DNA of 49,348 nt from Brevundimonas sp. (GTDB taxonomy: Bacteria; Pseudomonadota; Alphaproteobacteria; Caulobacterales; Caulobacteraceae): assembly GCF_029945885.1 (NCBI RefSeq), contig NZ_JAQSDK010000007.1:1-49348 (forward strand), read 5' to 3'. Positions 25,441 through 34,073 of this stretch are shown here, one piece after another. Every line of letters begins with the position of its first letter. The first letter of the stretch is position 1. The position numbers and the translations under genes were made by a program. The notes beneath the pieces are model-generated. The model had not been told where the DNA came from. It ran no database searches and saw only the letters and a list, made by a program, of their open reading frames with translations.

Positions 25441-26871
25441 ATGACCGTATCCGTTTCCCCGCCCCCCATCCTTCAGACCGCCGGCGTCGATCCCGACGAG
25501 GCCCTGTCCATCCTGCAGGGAGCCCTGCACGGAGCCGATGACGGCGAACTCTTTCTCGAACGGTCCGAAAGCGAATCACTGGTGTTCGACGACGGTCGCC
25601 TAAAGGCCGCGTCCTATGATGCCACCGAGGGCTTCGGCCTGCGGGTCGTGGCCGGTGAAACCGCCGGCTATGCCCACGCCAACGAAATCAGCGCCGCCGC
25701 CCTGCGCCGGGCCGCTAACAGCGCCGCCCTGGCCAAACAGGGTCATGCCGGCGTGGTCGCCGAGGGTCCGCGCGCCACCAACCAGAAACTCTATGAGGCG
25801 ATCGACCCGCTGGCGGCCCCCGTCTTCTCCGACAAGATCGCCCTGCTCGCCGAAATCGACGCCTGGGCCCGGGCCCGCGACCCGCGCGTGGTCCAGGTCT
25901 CCGCCTCGATCGTCGGCGAGCGCCGCACCATCGAGATCCTGCGCGCCGACGCCCTGACCGTGCGCGACATCCGGCCGCTGGTTCGACTCAATGTCTCCAT
26001 CACCGTCGAAAAGGACGGCCGCCGCGAGAGCGCCTCCTCCGGTGCGGGTGGCCGGGCCGGGTTCGAGGCCTGGATCGCGCCCGAGCGCTGGCAGGGCCAG
26101 GTCGATGAGGCCCTGCGCCAGGCCCTGGTCAACCTCGAGGCCGTCGACTGCCCGGCCGGCGAGATGGATGTGGTGCTGGGGGCCGGCTGGCCCGGCGTCC
26201 TGCTGCACGAGGCTGTCGGCCACGGCTTCGAGGGTGATTTCCATCGCAAGGGCTCGTCGGTGTTCAGCGGCAAGATGGGCCAGCGCGTCGCCGCTCCGGG
26301 CGTCACCGTGGTCGACGACGGCTCGATTGCCGGTCGTCGTGGCTCCCTGTCGGTCGATGACGAGGGCACCCCGACCTCGCGCACCGTCCTGATCGAGGAC
26401 GGCATCATGGTGGGGCTGATGAACGACCGGCTCAGCGCCCGTCAGCTGGGGCAGCGCGCCACCGGCAACGGTCGGCGCCAGTCGTTCGCCCATATGCCGA
26501 TGCCGCGCATGACCAACACCTTCATGGAAGGCGGCGACGCCACCCAGGCCGATATGATCGCCTCGACGAAACGCGGTCTCTACGCCGCCAATTTCGGTGG
26601 CGGCCAGGTCGATATCACCAATGGCAAATTCGTCTTCCAGTGCACCGAGGCCTATCTGATCGAGGACGGGAAGATCACCGCCCCGGTGCGCGGCGCGACC
26701 CTGATCGGCGACGGGGCCACGGCCCTGACCAACATCACCATGATCGGCGACGACTTCGCCTTCGATCCCGGCGTGGGGGTCTGTGGCAAGGGCGGCCAGG
26801 GCGTGCCCGTCGGCATCGGCCAGCCCAGCCTCAAGATTGGTGGCCTGACAGTCGGCGGCACGGCCGTCTAG
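25441..26871 (+). CDS. tldD: Metalloprotease TldD
   Basis: The 476-residue protein carries the HExxxH zinc motif HEAVGH (256-261) within LLHEAVGHGFEGDFHRKGSS. It also has the flanking TldD signatures GFGLRVVAGETAGYAHANE, VDDEGTPTSRTVLIEDG, and FVFQCTEAYLIEDGKI near the end. TldD with TldE forms a heterodimeric zinc protease that trims unfolded peptides and some modified peptide precursors and degrades the CcdA antitoxin. No tldE is in the window. It starts 55 bp past the PadR-operon terminator and is probably transcribed on its own. Confidence 0.95.
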   Translation: MTVSVSPPPILQTAGVDPDEALSILQGALHGADDGELFLERSESESLVFDDGRLKAASYDATEGFGLRVVAGETAGYAHANEISAAALRRAANSAALAKQGHAGVVAEGPRATNQKLYEAIDPLAAPVFSDKIALLAEIDAWARARDPRVVQVSASIVGERRTIEILRADALTVRDIRPLVRLNVSITVEKDGRRESASSGAGGRAGFEAWIAPERWQGQVDEALRQALVNLEAVDCPAGEMDVVLGAGWPGVLLHEAVGHGFEGDFHRKGSSVFSGKMGQRVAAPGVTVVDDGSIAGRRGSLSVDDEGTPTSRTVLIEDGIMVGLMNDRLSARQLGQRATGNGRRQSFAHMPMPRMTNTFMEGGDATQADMIASTKRGLYAANFGGGQVDITNGKFVFQCTEAYLIEDGKITAPVRGATLIGDGATALTNITMIGDDFAFDPGVGVCGKGGQGVPVGIGQPSLKIGGLTVGGTAV

Positions 26872-27092
26872 CTTTCCGCCACCCGAAACACGGTTCGTTA
26901 GAATAAAGGAACCGGGCGGTTCAATATTCCGCGCGCCCGGCGCACTCTATGGCGAAACCGTGTCGGTCATTACTACCCTGTAACATAACGAGTCTGTAAT
27001 CATGTCGCCGATTTAATCCACCTTTCTGCCTTGTAACTGGAAACCCCTGCGACGCGGCGTCACACCTCGCCGCACAAAGCGAGAGGAATCCA
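26872..27092 (+). promoter_or_regulatory. AT-richer leader/promoter region of the TonB receptor gene
   Basis: This 221-bp gap is visibly richer in A/T than its surroundings between 26960 and 27050. Three TGTAAC/T elements occur at 26979, 26995 and 27032. A small hairpin (GAACC-GGGC-GGTTC, near 26909-26922) follows tldD. GAGAGGAA just before 27093 is a good ribosome site. I cannot assign a specific regulator, and no Fur-like palindrome is evident. Confidence 0.35.
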
Positions 27093-29141
27093 ATGACCAA
27101 ATCCGTGCTGCTGGCGACGACGGCGATCCTGTTCAGCGGGAGCGCGGCCATGGCCCAGGCCCCTGCCGAGACTGCCCCGATGGCGAGAGCGGCGACGGTC
27201 GACGCTGCCGCCACGGGGGTCCTGGTCTTCGCCCCGGCCTTTTTCGCCGAGCAACAGCCCAATACGGCGCTGGACATGGTCAACCGGGTACCCGGTTTCT
27301 CGGTCGACGACGGCTCCGGCAGTCGCGGCTTCGAGGGGGCGGTGGGCAATGTGCTGATCAACGGCGCGCGCCCGGCCTCGAAGAATGACACGGGCTCCAA
27401 TGTGCTGTCCCGCACCACCGCCGCCCAGGTCGAACGCATTGAACTGATCCGGGGCGGCGCGCCCGGCATCGACATGCAGGGCTATTCGGTCGTCGCCAAT
27501 GTGATCCTCAGGTCCGAAAGCTCGCGGCAACACATCCTGACCACCTACGCCAGCCTGTTCGACGGCGGCCAGGACCTGTTCGGGGCCAACTACCAGTTCA
27601 CCGCCCGTGAGGGCGAGCGAAGCTGGGGCCTGACCCTCAGTGACGGCATTTCGTCCAGCGATTCGAACGGGACCGGCCGGGTGCTTCGCACCGACGGCAA
27701 CGGCGTGGTGCTGCGCGACGAGAGCATCTTCACCGACGGCTACGGCGGCGGAGACTCGATCCGTGGCAACTATTCCGGCCCCCTGGTCGGCGGCAAGGTG
27801 GACCTGACCGCCCGCTACGGCATCAATGACTGGCACGGCCAGCAGCTGCAGACCTCGGCCGTCGCCCGGCGCGAAAGCCTCGACGACAACGACGGCGACA
27901 GCGGCGAGTTCGGGGTCGTCTACACGCGACCGGTCAACGACCAGTGGAAGCTGGAAACCCGCTTCATCCACCAGTTCGAGAATTTCAGCGGCACCTCGAC
28001 CTATCGCCAGAGCCTGAACGGCGTCGACAGTCCCGAACAGGTGTTCGGCTATGACGGCAGCTCGTCCGAAACCATCCTGCGCGGCCTGCTGCGGTACGAG
28101 CGGTCGCCCCGGCTGACCCTCGAGACCGGCGGGGAGCTGGCCTACAATATGCTGGAGACCGACCAGGCCTTCACCGTCGGCGGGGCGGCCGTTCCCCTCC
28201 CCTCGGCCTCGGTCACGGTCGAGGAGACCCGCGGCGAGGCCTTCGGCAAGGTTACGTACCGCCATGACTCGCAACTAACCCTTGAGGGCGGCCTGCGCCT
28301 GGAAGGCTCGACCATCAGCCAGTCCGGCGACGCGAATCAGGAAAAGAGCTTCTTCTTCGCCAAGCCCCGCTTCCTGGCGACCTGGACGCCGATGGAGAAC
28401 AACCAGGTCCGCTTCCGCTTCGAGCGCGAACTGGGCCAGCTGGACTTCAGCGACTTCGCCGCCTCGGCTGACCTGAACAACGGCAATGTCTTCGGTGGCA
28501 ACGTCGATCTGGAGCCCGAGCAGCGCTGGATCAGCGAACTGACCTATGAGCGCCGCTTCTGGGGTGAGGGGATCGTCAGCCTCGGCCTGCGGCACGACGA
28601 GATCATCGATGTGATCGACGTCATCCCCCTGCCGGGCGGCCTGTCCGCCACCGGCAATATCGGTGACGGCACCCTGGACCAGCTTTCACTCTCGGCCACG
28701 CTGCCGACCACGAAGCTGGGCCTGGCCGGCGGCCTGATCACCGTGTCGAACACCTGGAACCACACCGAGGTGACCGACCCGACCACGGGTGAAATCCGGC
28801 CCATCTCGCGGGTCCGGCCCAGCCAGGTCGTGATCGAGTTCCGCCAGGACATCACCAGCCTGAAGGCGCAGTGGGGCTTCAACGTCCTGCCGGCGTTCGA
28901 CCAGACGACCTACGACCCCGACCAGACCCGGACCTTCCAGCTGCGTGACTATTTCGAGGCCTGGGCCGAGTACAAGCCGACCGCGGACCTGTCGATCCGG
29001 GCCCAGGTCAACATCTGGAACGACTCAACATTCGAACGGGTCGCCTATGCCGATCGCACCACCCGCGCGGTCGCCTATGTCGATACCCAGCTGATCGACC
29101 CGCGGACCTTCTTCCAGATCCGGGTGCGCAAGACCTTCTAG
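27093..29141 (+). CDS. TonB-dependent outer membrane receptor
   Basis: The 682-residue protein has a signal peptide (MTKSVLLATTAILFSGSAAMA-Q). A short plug domain follows with PNTALDMVNRVPGFSVDDGSG, VLINGARPASK and VERIELIRGGAPGIDMQGYSVVANVIL. After that comes a long barrel of alternating strands that ends in RVRKTF, a C-terminal aromatic as expected for outer membrane insertion. No clear TonB box is visible near the mature N terminus. The ligand is unknown. The convergent peptide transporter gene and the ABC importer 2 kb away are possible partners, but the link is only positional. Confidence 0.93.
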   Translation: MTKSVLLATTAILFSGSAAMAQAPAETAPMARAATVDAAATGVLVFAPAFFAEQQPNTALDMVNRVPGFSVDDGSGSRGFEGAVGNVLINGARPASKNDTGSNVLSRTTAAQVERIELIRGGAPGIDMQGYSVVANVILRSESSRQHILTTYASLFDGGQDLFGANYQFTAREGERSWGLTLSDGISSSDSNGTGRVLRTDGNGVVLRDESIFTDGYGGGDSIRGNYSGPLVGGKVDLTARYGINDWHGQQLQTSAVARRESLDDNDGDSGEFGVVYTRPVNDQWKLETRFIHQFENFSGTSTYRQSLNGVDSPEQVFGYDGSSSETILRGLLRYERSPRLTLETGGELAYNMLETDQAFTVGGAAVPLPSASVTVEETRGEAFGKVTYRHDSQLTLEGGLRLEGSTISQSGDANQEKSFFFAKPRFLATWTPMENNQVRFRFERELGQLDFSDFAASADLNNGNVFGGNVDLEPEQRWISELTYERRFWGEGIVSLGLRHDEIIDVIDVIPLPGGLSATGNIGDGTLDQLSLSATLPTTKLGLAGGLITVSNTWNHTEVTDPTTGEIRPISRVRPSQVVIEFRQDITSLKAQWGFNVLPAFDQTTYDPDQTRTFQLRDYFEAWAEYKPTADLSIRAQVNIWNDSTFERVAYADRTTRAVAYVDTQLIDPRTFFQIRVRKTF

Positions 29142-29162
29142 CGGCCTCGCCTTGGCGCAAGG

Positions 29163-29196
29163 AAAAGGGCGGCTCCCTGATCGGGGAGCCGCCCTT
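29163..29196. terminator. Bidirectional terminator between TonB receptor and POT transporter genes
   Basis: An 11-bp perfect stem, GGGCGGCTCCC (29167-29177) with GGGAGCCGCCC (29184-29194), has the loop TGATCG. AAAA precedes it (a U tract for minus-strand transcripts) and TTGCCTT follows on the plus side. It sits between two convergent genes. Confidence 0.85.
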
Positions 29197-29220
29197 GCCT
29201 TGTCCGGTTGTCGCCGCCCC

Positions 29221-31140
29221 TTACGGGTTGGTGACGCTACGGTCTTCCTGACCGCGATCGGTCAGACTCGGTCCGGGATGGTTGTCACCGCCGGTGGCAT
29301 GGGCCCAACCCTTGATCAGGAAGCTGATCAGGATGAAGGCGATGCCGATGCCGACACCCCATTTGCCCAGGGTGTCGAAGCCCTGCAGCGAGGTCGCCAG
29401 GGCCCCTTGCGGGTCCAGAACCTGACCCCCGACCGTCTCCGTACCCATCAGGCCGGCGATCTTGCCGCCGACGAACTGGGCGATGGAACTGGCCAGGAAC
29501 CAGACGGCCATCATGAAGCTGACCACCGACGGCATGGACAGTTTGGTGATCTCCGACAGGCCCACCGGCGACAGGAACAGCTCACCGGTTGTGTGCAGCA
29601 TGTAGAGCAGGGCCAGGATCATCAGCGGCATCTGGAAGGTCGGACTGACCATGCCGGAGCTGGCGGCCCAGACCACGACCAGGAAGCCGAGACCCACCTG
29701 AACCAGACCCAGACCGAATTTCATGGTCGGGTTCGGATCCATCTTCTTGCTGGCCAGCCAGGCCCACATCGCCGCAAAGATCGGGGCGAAGATCAGGATG
29801 AAGCCGGCGTTGAACGACTGCACCTGGGCCGCCGTGATGGTGGCGTCGATCCAGAAGCCGGACGGGGTGATGCCCGCCGCCGCGATCTGGGCCGGGGTCC
29901 CGATGGTGATGCCGAGGAACTGCATGGCCACCGGAGTGATGGTCAGGTCGACGTTACGGTCGGCGAACAGGTTCAGCGAGGTACCGGCCTGTTCGAACAG
30001 GGTGAAGAAGACCACCGCGCCGAAGATCAGCACCAGGGCCAGCATCATCCGTTGACGCTGGACCCAGGTCTTGCAGACCGCGATGATGATCCAGAGGATC
30101 GCCAGCAGCGACAGCACGGTCGAGGCCAGAAGCACGTTGCCGACGAGGGCGTTGCGCTGGACCATGAACCAGACCACGGCGACGCCGAGAACGCCGAGAA
30201 TGTAGATCAGCCATTCGCGGTTGATCGGACCGATCAGCGGCCGCTTCAGCAGTTCCGGGTTCGGCGGTTCGCCATGACCCTGCAGCAACGGCTTGCCGAG
30301 CACGAATACGACCCAGCCAAGCGCCATGCCGATACCGGCGAGGCCGAAGCCCGCCCACCAGCCGACGGTCTGGCCGAGATAGCCGCACAGAACCGCGGCC
30401 CAGAAGGCCCCGAGGTTGATGCCGTAATAGTAGAGGGTGAAACCGGAGTCGCGACGCGGGTCGCCTTCCGGATAGAGCTGGCCGACGATGCTGGAGATGT
30501 TCGGCTTCAGGAAACCGACGCCCATGATGATCAGCGACAGGGCCAGGTAGAAGATGTTGATGTCGCCCTGGTTCCGGGTCTGCGTCATCTGATACGAGCC
30601 GGGGGCCAGGGTGGCCGGCAGGCTGGCACCTTCAGGCATGCCGGCGATGGCGATGCCGCCGCCTTCACCCGCGCCGAAGCTGTATTTTTCGCCGTCGACG
30701 ACGATGGCGACCTCACGCGTGGCACCCCGGCCTTCGGCCGCGACTTCATAGGCGGTGCCGCCATAGGTCAGGGTTTCGGTGGCGGGGCTGCCCTCGAGGG
30801 CCATCATGCCGTGACCGGCAACCAGCAGCAGGGCCCCGAAGGCGATGGCCTTGCGGGTGCCGATATAGCGGTCGGCCAGGATGCCGCCGACCAGCGGCAG
30901 CAGATAGACCAGCGAGGTGTAGGAGCCGTAGGTCGACCCCGCCATCGCATCGTCAAACAGGAAATGCTGGGTCAGGAAGAAGATCAGGATGCCGCGCATC
31001 CCGTAGTAGGAAAACCGCTCCCACATCTCGGCGAAGAACAGGATGATGAGGCCCCGTGGATGGTGCTTCAGCATCTGCAGCAGGACCGGCACGCCGGTGA
31101 TAAGGGTTATAAGCAACCCCAGGATGATGACGATATTCAT
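29221..31140 (-). CDS. Proton-dependent oligopeptide transporter (POT/PTR family)
   Basis: The 640-residue protein starts at ATG 31140 with MNIVIILGLLITLITGVPVL; upstream frame to 31242 is not conserved. The family signature FAEMWERFSYYGMRGIL (ExxERFxYY) lies near residue 38, followed by the usual string of membrane helices. It imports di- and tripeptides with protons. Between the early helices there is a soluble insert of about 75 residues (roughly 115-190, from GSPATETLTYGG to SYQMTQTRNQG) predicted to be periplasmic. This is larger than in DtpA-type proteins, though longer POT members of this kind exist. It is divergent from the ABC importer. Confidence 0.92.
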   Translation of the reverse strand: MNIVIILGLLITLITGVPVLLQMLKHHPRGLIILFFAEMWERFSYYGMRGILIFFLTQHFLFDDAMAGSTYGSYTSLVYLLPLVGGILADRYIGTRKAIAFGALLLVAGHGMMALEGSPATETLTYGGTAYEVAAEGRGATREVAIVVDGEKYSFGAGEGGGIAIAGMPEGASLPATLAPGSYQMTQTRNQGDINIFYLALSLIIMGVGFLKPNISSIVGQLYPEGDPRRDSGFTLYYYGINLGAFWAAVLCGYLGQTVGWWAGFGLAGIGMALGWVVFVLGKPLLQGHGEPPNPELLKRPLIGPINREWLIYILGVLGVAVVWFMVQRNALVGNVLLASTVLSLLAILWIIIAVCKTWVQRQRMMLALVLIFGAVVFFTLFEQAGTSLNLFADRNVDLTITPVAMQFLGITIGTPAQIAAAGITPSGFWIDATITAAQVQSFNAGFILIFAPIFAAMWAWLASKKMDPNPTMKFGLGLVQVGLGFLVVVWAASSGMVSPTFQMPLMILALLYMLHTTGELFLSPVGLSEITKLSMPSVVSFMMAVWFLASSIAQFVGGKIAGLMGTETVGGQVLDPQGALATSLQGFDTLGKWGVGIGIAFILISFLIKGWAHATGGDNHPGPSLTDRGQEDRSVTNP

Positions 31141-31329
31141 GCCTACCCTTTGGATGTCGGGCCACCGGCCCCTTGGTCTTCCGGAAAGGGCGTGTGGATG
31201 CCACGCAACCCCCGCCCCCCAGCGAAGCGGGGATAGGACCACCAGGATCGATGCTTTACAAGTCGTAACCCTTCGTGAGCCCCCGACATGCGAGACCCGC
31301 CCGTGAACGTCCGGCCGACGGAGACACCC

Positions 31330-32271
31330 ATGCCCAGCACCCGCCGGACCGTTGTGGCCCTGATCAGCAGTGCTGCCGGGCTGGCCGCCTGCGGCCGGTT
31401 ATCGGTCAGTGGCGGCGACGTTCTGGCGGCGGGCCAGCCGGCCGCCCTGCTGGTCTGGGCCGTGGCCCGCGAGCGGCTGCTGGGCTGGCCGCGTCGACCG
31501 TCCCCCACCATGCTGGCCGCCCTGCCCGTCCTGGCCGCGACCCTGCCGGAACTGGGAGCCCTGACCACGGGCGGTGCGCCGTCGAACCTCGAGACCATGG
31601 CGGCCCTGCATCCGCGGCTGATCATCGACTACGGCAATACCGGCCCTGAATACCGGGCGCTCAGTGACCGGCTCCGGACCCGGCTGGGGGCGGACTGGAC
31701 CCTGATCGACGGGGCCCTGGACCGCACCGCCGAGGCCCTGATCGAAGCGGGTGACCGGCTTGGTGCCGAGGCCCGGGGCCGGATTCTGTCCGACATGGCC
31801 GCCGAGGTCCTGAGGCGCTGGCGACAGGCTCCCCCCGGTCCCGCCTTCTACTATGCGCGCGGGGGTGACGGGCTGGAGACGGCCTTCGCCGGTGCCCTCG
31901 CCACCGAAGTCCTGGAGGGGGCCGGCTGGACCAATCTCGCCATCGGTTCGCGCGACATCGGCCGGGTCTCGCGCGAACAGGTCGCGACCTGGGATCCCGA
32001 GGCCGTGGTCACCCTGAGCCGACCCTTCGCCACGGCGGCGGCGGTCGACCCCCTGTGGCGCACCCGACGCGACGGCTCGCGACGGCGGCTGCTGCTGCTG
32101 CCCGACACCCCGTTCGGCTGGATCGACCGGCCGCCGTCGGTCAACCGGTTGCTCGGCTGCCAGTGGCTGGCGGATCCGTCCGCAGACGGTACCGCCGCCG
32201 CCGCGCGTCTGGGTCAGGCCCTGTTCGGCGGTCCGGCGTCCGTCACCGCCCGTCCGGAATGGATCGCATGA
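31330..32271 (+). CDS. Periplasmic substrate-binding lipoprotein of an iron/cobalamin/molybdate-class ABC importer
   Basis: From the ATG at 31330 the product is 313 residues. The N terminus MPSTRRTVVALISSAAGLAAC has a lipobox with the acylated Cys21. The rest is a class III binding-protein fold: LPELGALTTGG, SNLETMAALHPRLIIDYGN, and the late PFGWIDRPPSVNRLLGCQWLA. That last block resembles the MolA-type proteins (for example HI1472 of Haemophilus) that bind molybdate or tungstate. Iron-chelate or cobalamin use is equally possible. The stop overlaps the permease start by 4 nt. Confidence 0.82.
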   Translation: MPSTRRTVVALISSAAGLAACGRLSVSGGDVLAAGQPAALLVWAVARERLLGWPRRPSPTMLAALPVLAATLPELGALTTGGAPSNLETMAALHPRLIIDYGNTGPEYRALSDRLRTRLGADWTLIDGALDRTAEALIEAGDRLGAEARGRILSDMAAEVLRRWRQAPPGPAFYYARGGDGLETAFAGALATEVLEGAGWTNLAIGSRDIGRVSREQVATWDPEAVVTLSRPFATAAAVDPLWRTRRDGSRRRLLLLPDTPFGWIDRPPSVNRLLGCQWLADPSADGTAAAARLGQALFGGPASVTARPEWIA

Positions 32272-33263
32272 ATCGGGCGCGTCTGAAGGCGGTGATGCCG
32301 CTTTTGATCGGGGTCGCGGCGATGGCCGCCGTGCTGGGCGTGCTGGCGACCGGCCCCCTGGCGGTGACGCCTGCGGCCCTGTTCTCAGCCCTGTTCGGCC
32401 GGGGCTCGGCCGAGGCCGAACTGGCTCTGGCCCTGCGTGCGCCACGGCTGCTGGCCGCCCTGATGACCGGGGCCGGACTGGCCGGGGCCGGGGCCGGCTT
32501 CCAGATCCTGTTCCGCAACCCGCTCGTCGCCCCCGACCTGCTGGGCGTCTCGTCCGGTGCCGGGCTCGGGGCCGCGCTGGCCCTGTTGTTCGGAGCCGGC
32601 ATTCTCGGGGTCCAGGGCGCGGCCTTTGTCGGGGGTCTGGCCGCCGCCACCCTGGCCCTGGGCTGCGCCGGCCTGGCCCGCGCCGTCGATGCCCGGCTGG
32701 CCCTGGTCCTGTGCGGCCTCGTCGCCGGAGCCCTGGCCTCGGCCGGGCTGGGCCTGGTCGTGGTCATCGCCGAACCCTATTCGCAGCTTCCGGCCGTGAC
32801 CTACTGGCTGCTGGGCTCCTTCACCCGCGCCACCCTGTCCGAGGCGCTGATCGCCCTGGTGCCGACCGCCGTGGGGGCCGCGGTCCTGCTCTGGCTCGGC
32901 TTCCGTCTGGACGTGCTGTCGCTCGGCGATGAACAGGCGCGATCGCTGGGCCTGCCCGCCGGGCGGCTGCGGCTGCTGGCCATCGCCGCCGCCACCCTGA
33001 TGACCTCGGCGGCCGTGGCCGTGGCCGGGGTGGTCGGCTGGATCGGCCTGCTGGCCCCGCACGCCGCCCGCCGCCTGGTGGGTGAGCGGGCCGGGCGGCT
33101 GATTCCCGCCGCCATGGCCACGGGGGCGGTCCTGGCCCTGGTGATCGACCGGCTGAGCACCGCCTTCGGACCGGCCGAGATCCCGGCCGGCCTGCTGGCC
33201 GCCGCGGTCGGGGCCCCGGCCTTCCTGTGGCTGTTTGTCGTCTCGTCGCGGCGGCGCCCATGA
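32268..33263 (+). CDS. FecCD-type ABC importer permease
   Basis: The 331-residue protein begins at the ATG overlapping the binding-protein stop; the longer frame to 32055 lies inside that gene. RAPRLLAALMTGAGLAGAGAGFQILFRNPLVAPDLLGVSSGAGLG is the hallmark block of the BtuC/FecCD family (here cited in part), and GVVGWIGLLAPHAARRLVG is the coupling-helix region that touches the ATPase. About ten membrane helices are expected. It forms the channel for substrate delivered by the upstream lipoprotein. It overlaps the ATPase gene by 4 nt. Confidence 0.92.
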   Translation: MNRARLKAVMPLLIGVAAMAAVLGVLATGPLAVTPAALFSALFGRGSAEAELALALRAPRLLAALMTGAGLAGAGAGFQILFRNPLVAPDLLGVSSGAGLGAALALLFGAGILGVQGAAFVGGLAAATLALGCAGLARAVDARLALVLCGLVAGALASAGLGLVVVIAEPYSQLPAVTYWLLGSFTRATLSEALIALVPTAVGAAVLLWLGFRLDVLSLGDEQARSLGLPAGRLRLLAIAAATLMTSAAVAVAGVVGWIGLLAPHAARRLVGERAGRLIPAAMATGAVLALVIDRLSTAFGPAEIPAGLLAAAVGAPAFLWLFVVSSRRRP

Positions 33264-33982
33264 CCCGCCTCGACCTTGATCAGCTCAGCGTCGGCCGCGA
33301 CGGCTTCCGGCTCGGGGCGCTCGACCTGCAGGCCCGGGGCGGCGAGGTCATCGCCGTAATCGGCCCCAATGGCGCGGGCAAGACCACCCTGCTCAAGACC
33401 CTGGCCCGGCTGGTTCCGCCCCTGTCCGGATCGGCGGCTATCGAGACCAACGCCCTGTGCCCGGTCGCCTATCTGCCGCCGCCCGGAGCCGTGGCGGCCG
33501 GTTTTTCGGCCCTGCATCTGACGGCCCTGGGGCGGGCCGCCCGGCGCGGCTGGTCGCCCGGCCTCGCTCCGGCCGACCTGGAGGCGGCGCGCGCGGCTCT
33601 GACCCGCCTGGATGTCAGTGATCTGGCTGATCGTCCGTTCGATCATCTGTCCAGTGGCCAGCAGCAACTGGTCCTGGTCGCCCGGCTGATGGTGCAGGAC
33701 GCGGCGGTCTGCCTGCTGGACGAACCCCTGGCCATGCTGGACCCGGCCCATGCGACCGCGATCGAGCGCGCCGTCCGGGACCTGGCCGATGCGGGGCGGC
33801 TGGTCATTGCCTCCACCCATGGTCTGGCCTTTGCCGCCCGCGCCGACCGGGTCATCGCCCTCGGTCCGGACGGCCCCGCCGTCCTGCCGCCCGGCGAGGC
33901 CCTGTCCCCGGCGCGAATGGCGCAGTTGTTCGGGGTGGCGGTTACAGTCTGCCCCTGTTGCGGCCAGCCCGGAGTCGCCTGA
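33260..33982 (+). CDS. ABC importer ATPase with a CPCC tail
   Basis: The 240-residue ATPase has Walker A GPNGAGKTTLLK, signature LSSGQQQLVLVARLM, Walker B AVCLLDEPLAMLD and the switch histidine in ASTHGL. It powers the permease encoded just upstream. The C terminus ends GVAVTVCPCCGQPGVA, a paired-cysteine CPCC motif that is not part of the standard fold and could bind metal or sense redox state. The signature has SSGQ, where LSGGQ is usual. With the lipoprotein and permease it makes a complete importer in one transcript. Confidence 0.92.
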   Translation: MTRLDLDQLSVGRDGFRLGALDLQARGGEVIAVIGPNGAGKTTLLKTLARLVPPLSGSAAIETNALCPVAYLPPPGAVAAGFSALHLTALGRAARRGWSPGLAPADLEAARAALTRLDVSDLADRPFDHLSSGQQQLVLVARLMVQDAAVCLLDEPLAMLDPAHATAIERAVRDLADAGRLVIASTHGLAFAARADRVIALGPDGPAVLPPGEALSPARMAQLFGVAVTVCPCCGQPGVA

Positions 33983-34000
33983 CCGGCCCGGTATCCACGG

Positions 34001-34070
34001 TGTCGCGGCTGTGGCGCGTGTGTCCCGAAATGTCCGCCATGTCTCGTGGGAATTGTCCCGCTTGTGTCGC
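34001..34070. repeat. Cluster of TGTC elements in a convergent gap
   Basis: TGTC followed by CC, CG, GC or TC occurs at 34001, 34021, 34031, 34040, 34054 and 34065, mostly spaced by 9-20 bp. The sequence lies between the ABC ATPase stop and the dnaE2 stop, where no ordinary terminator is visible. It may be a degenerate tandem repeat. Confidence 0.35.
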
Positions 34071-34073
34071 CCG

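Noticed and set aside
29152..31236. 694-residue open frame on the plus strand
   Set aside because: It is antisense to the POT transporter and starts inside a terminator hairpin.
31141..31329. Cobalamin or molybdenum-cofactor riboswitch before the ABC importer
   Set aside because: I could not find the conserved boxes of either riboswitch in this 189-bp region; only a loose CCCCGC/GCGGGG inverted repeat is present.
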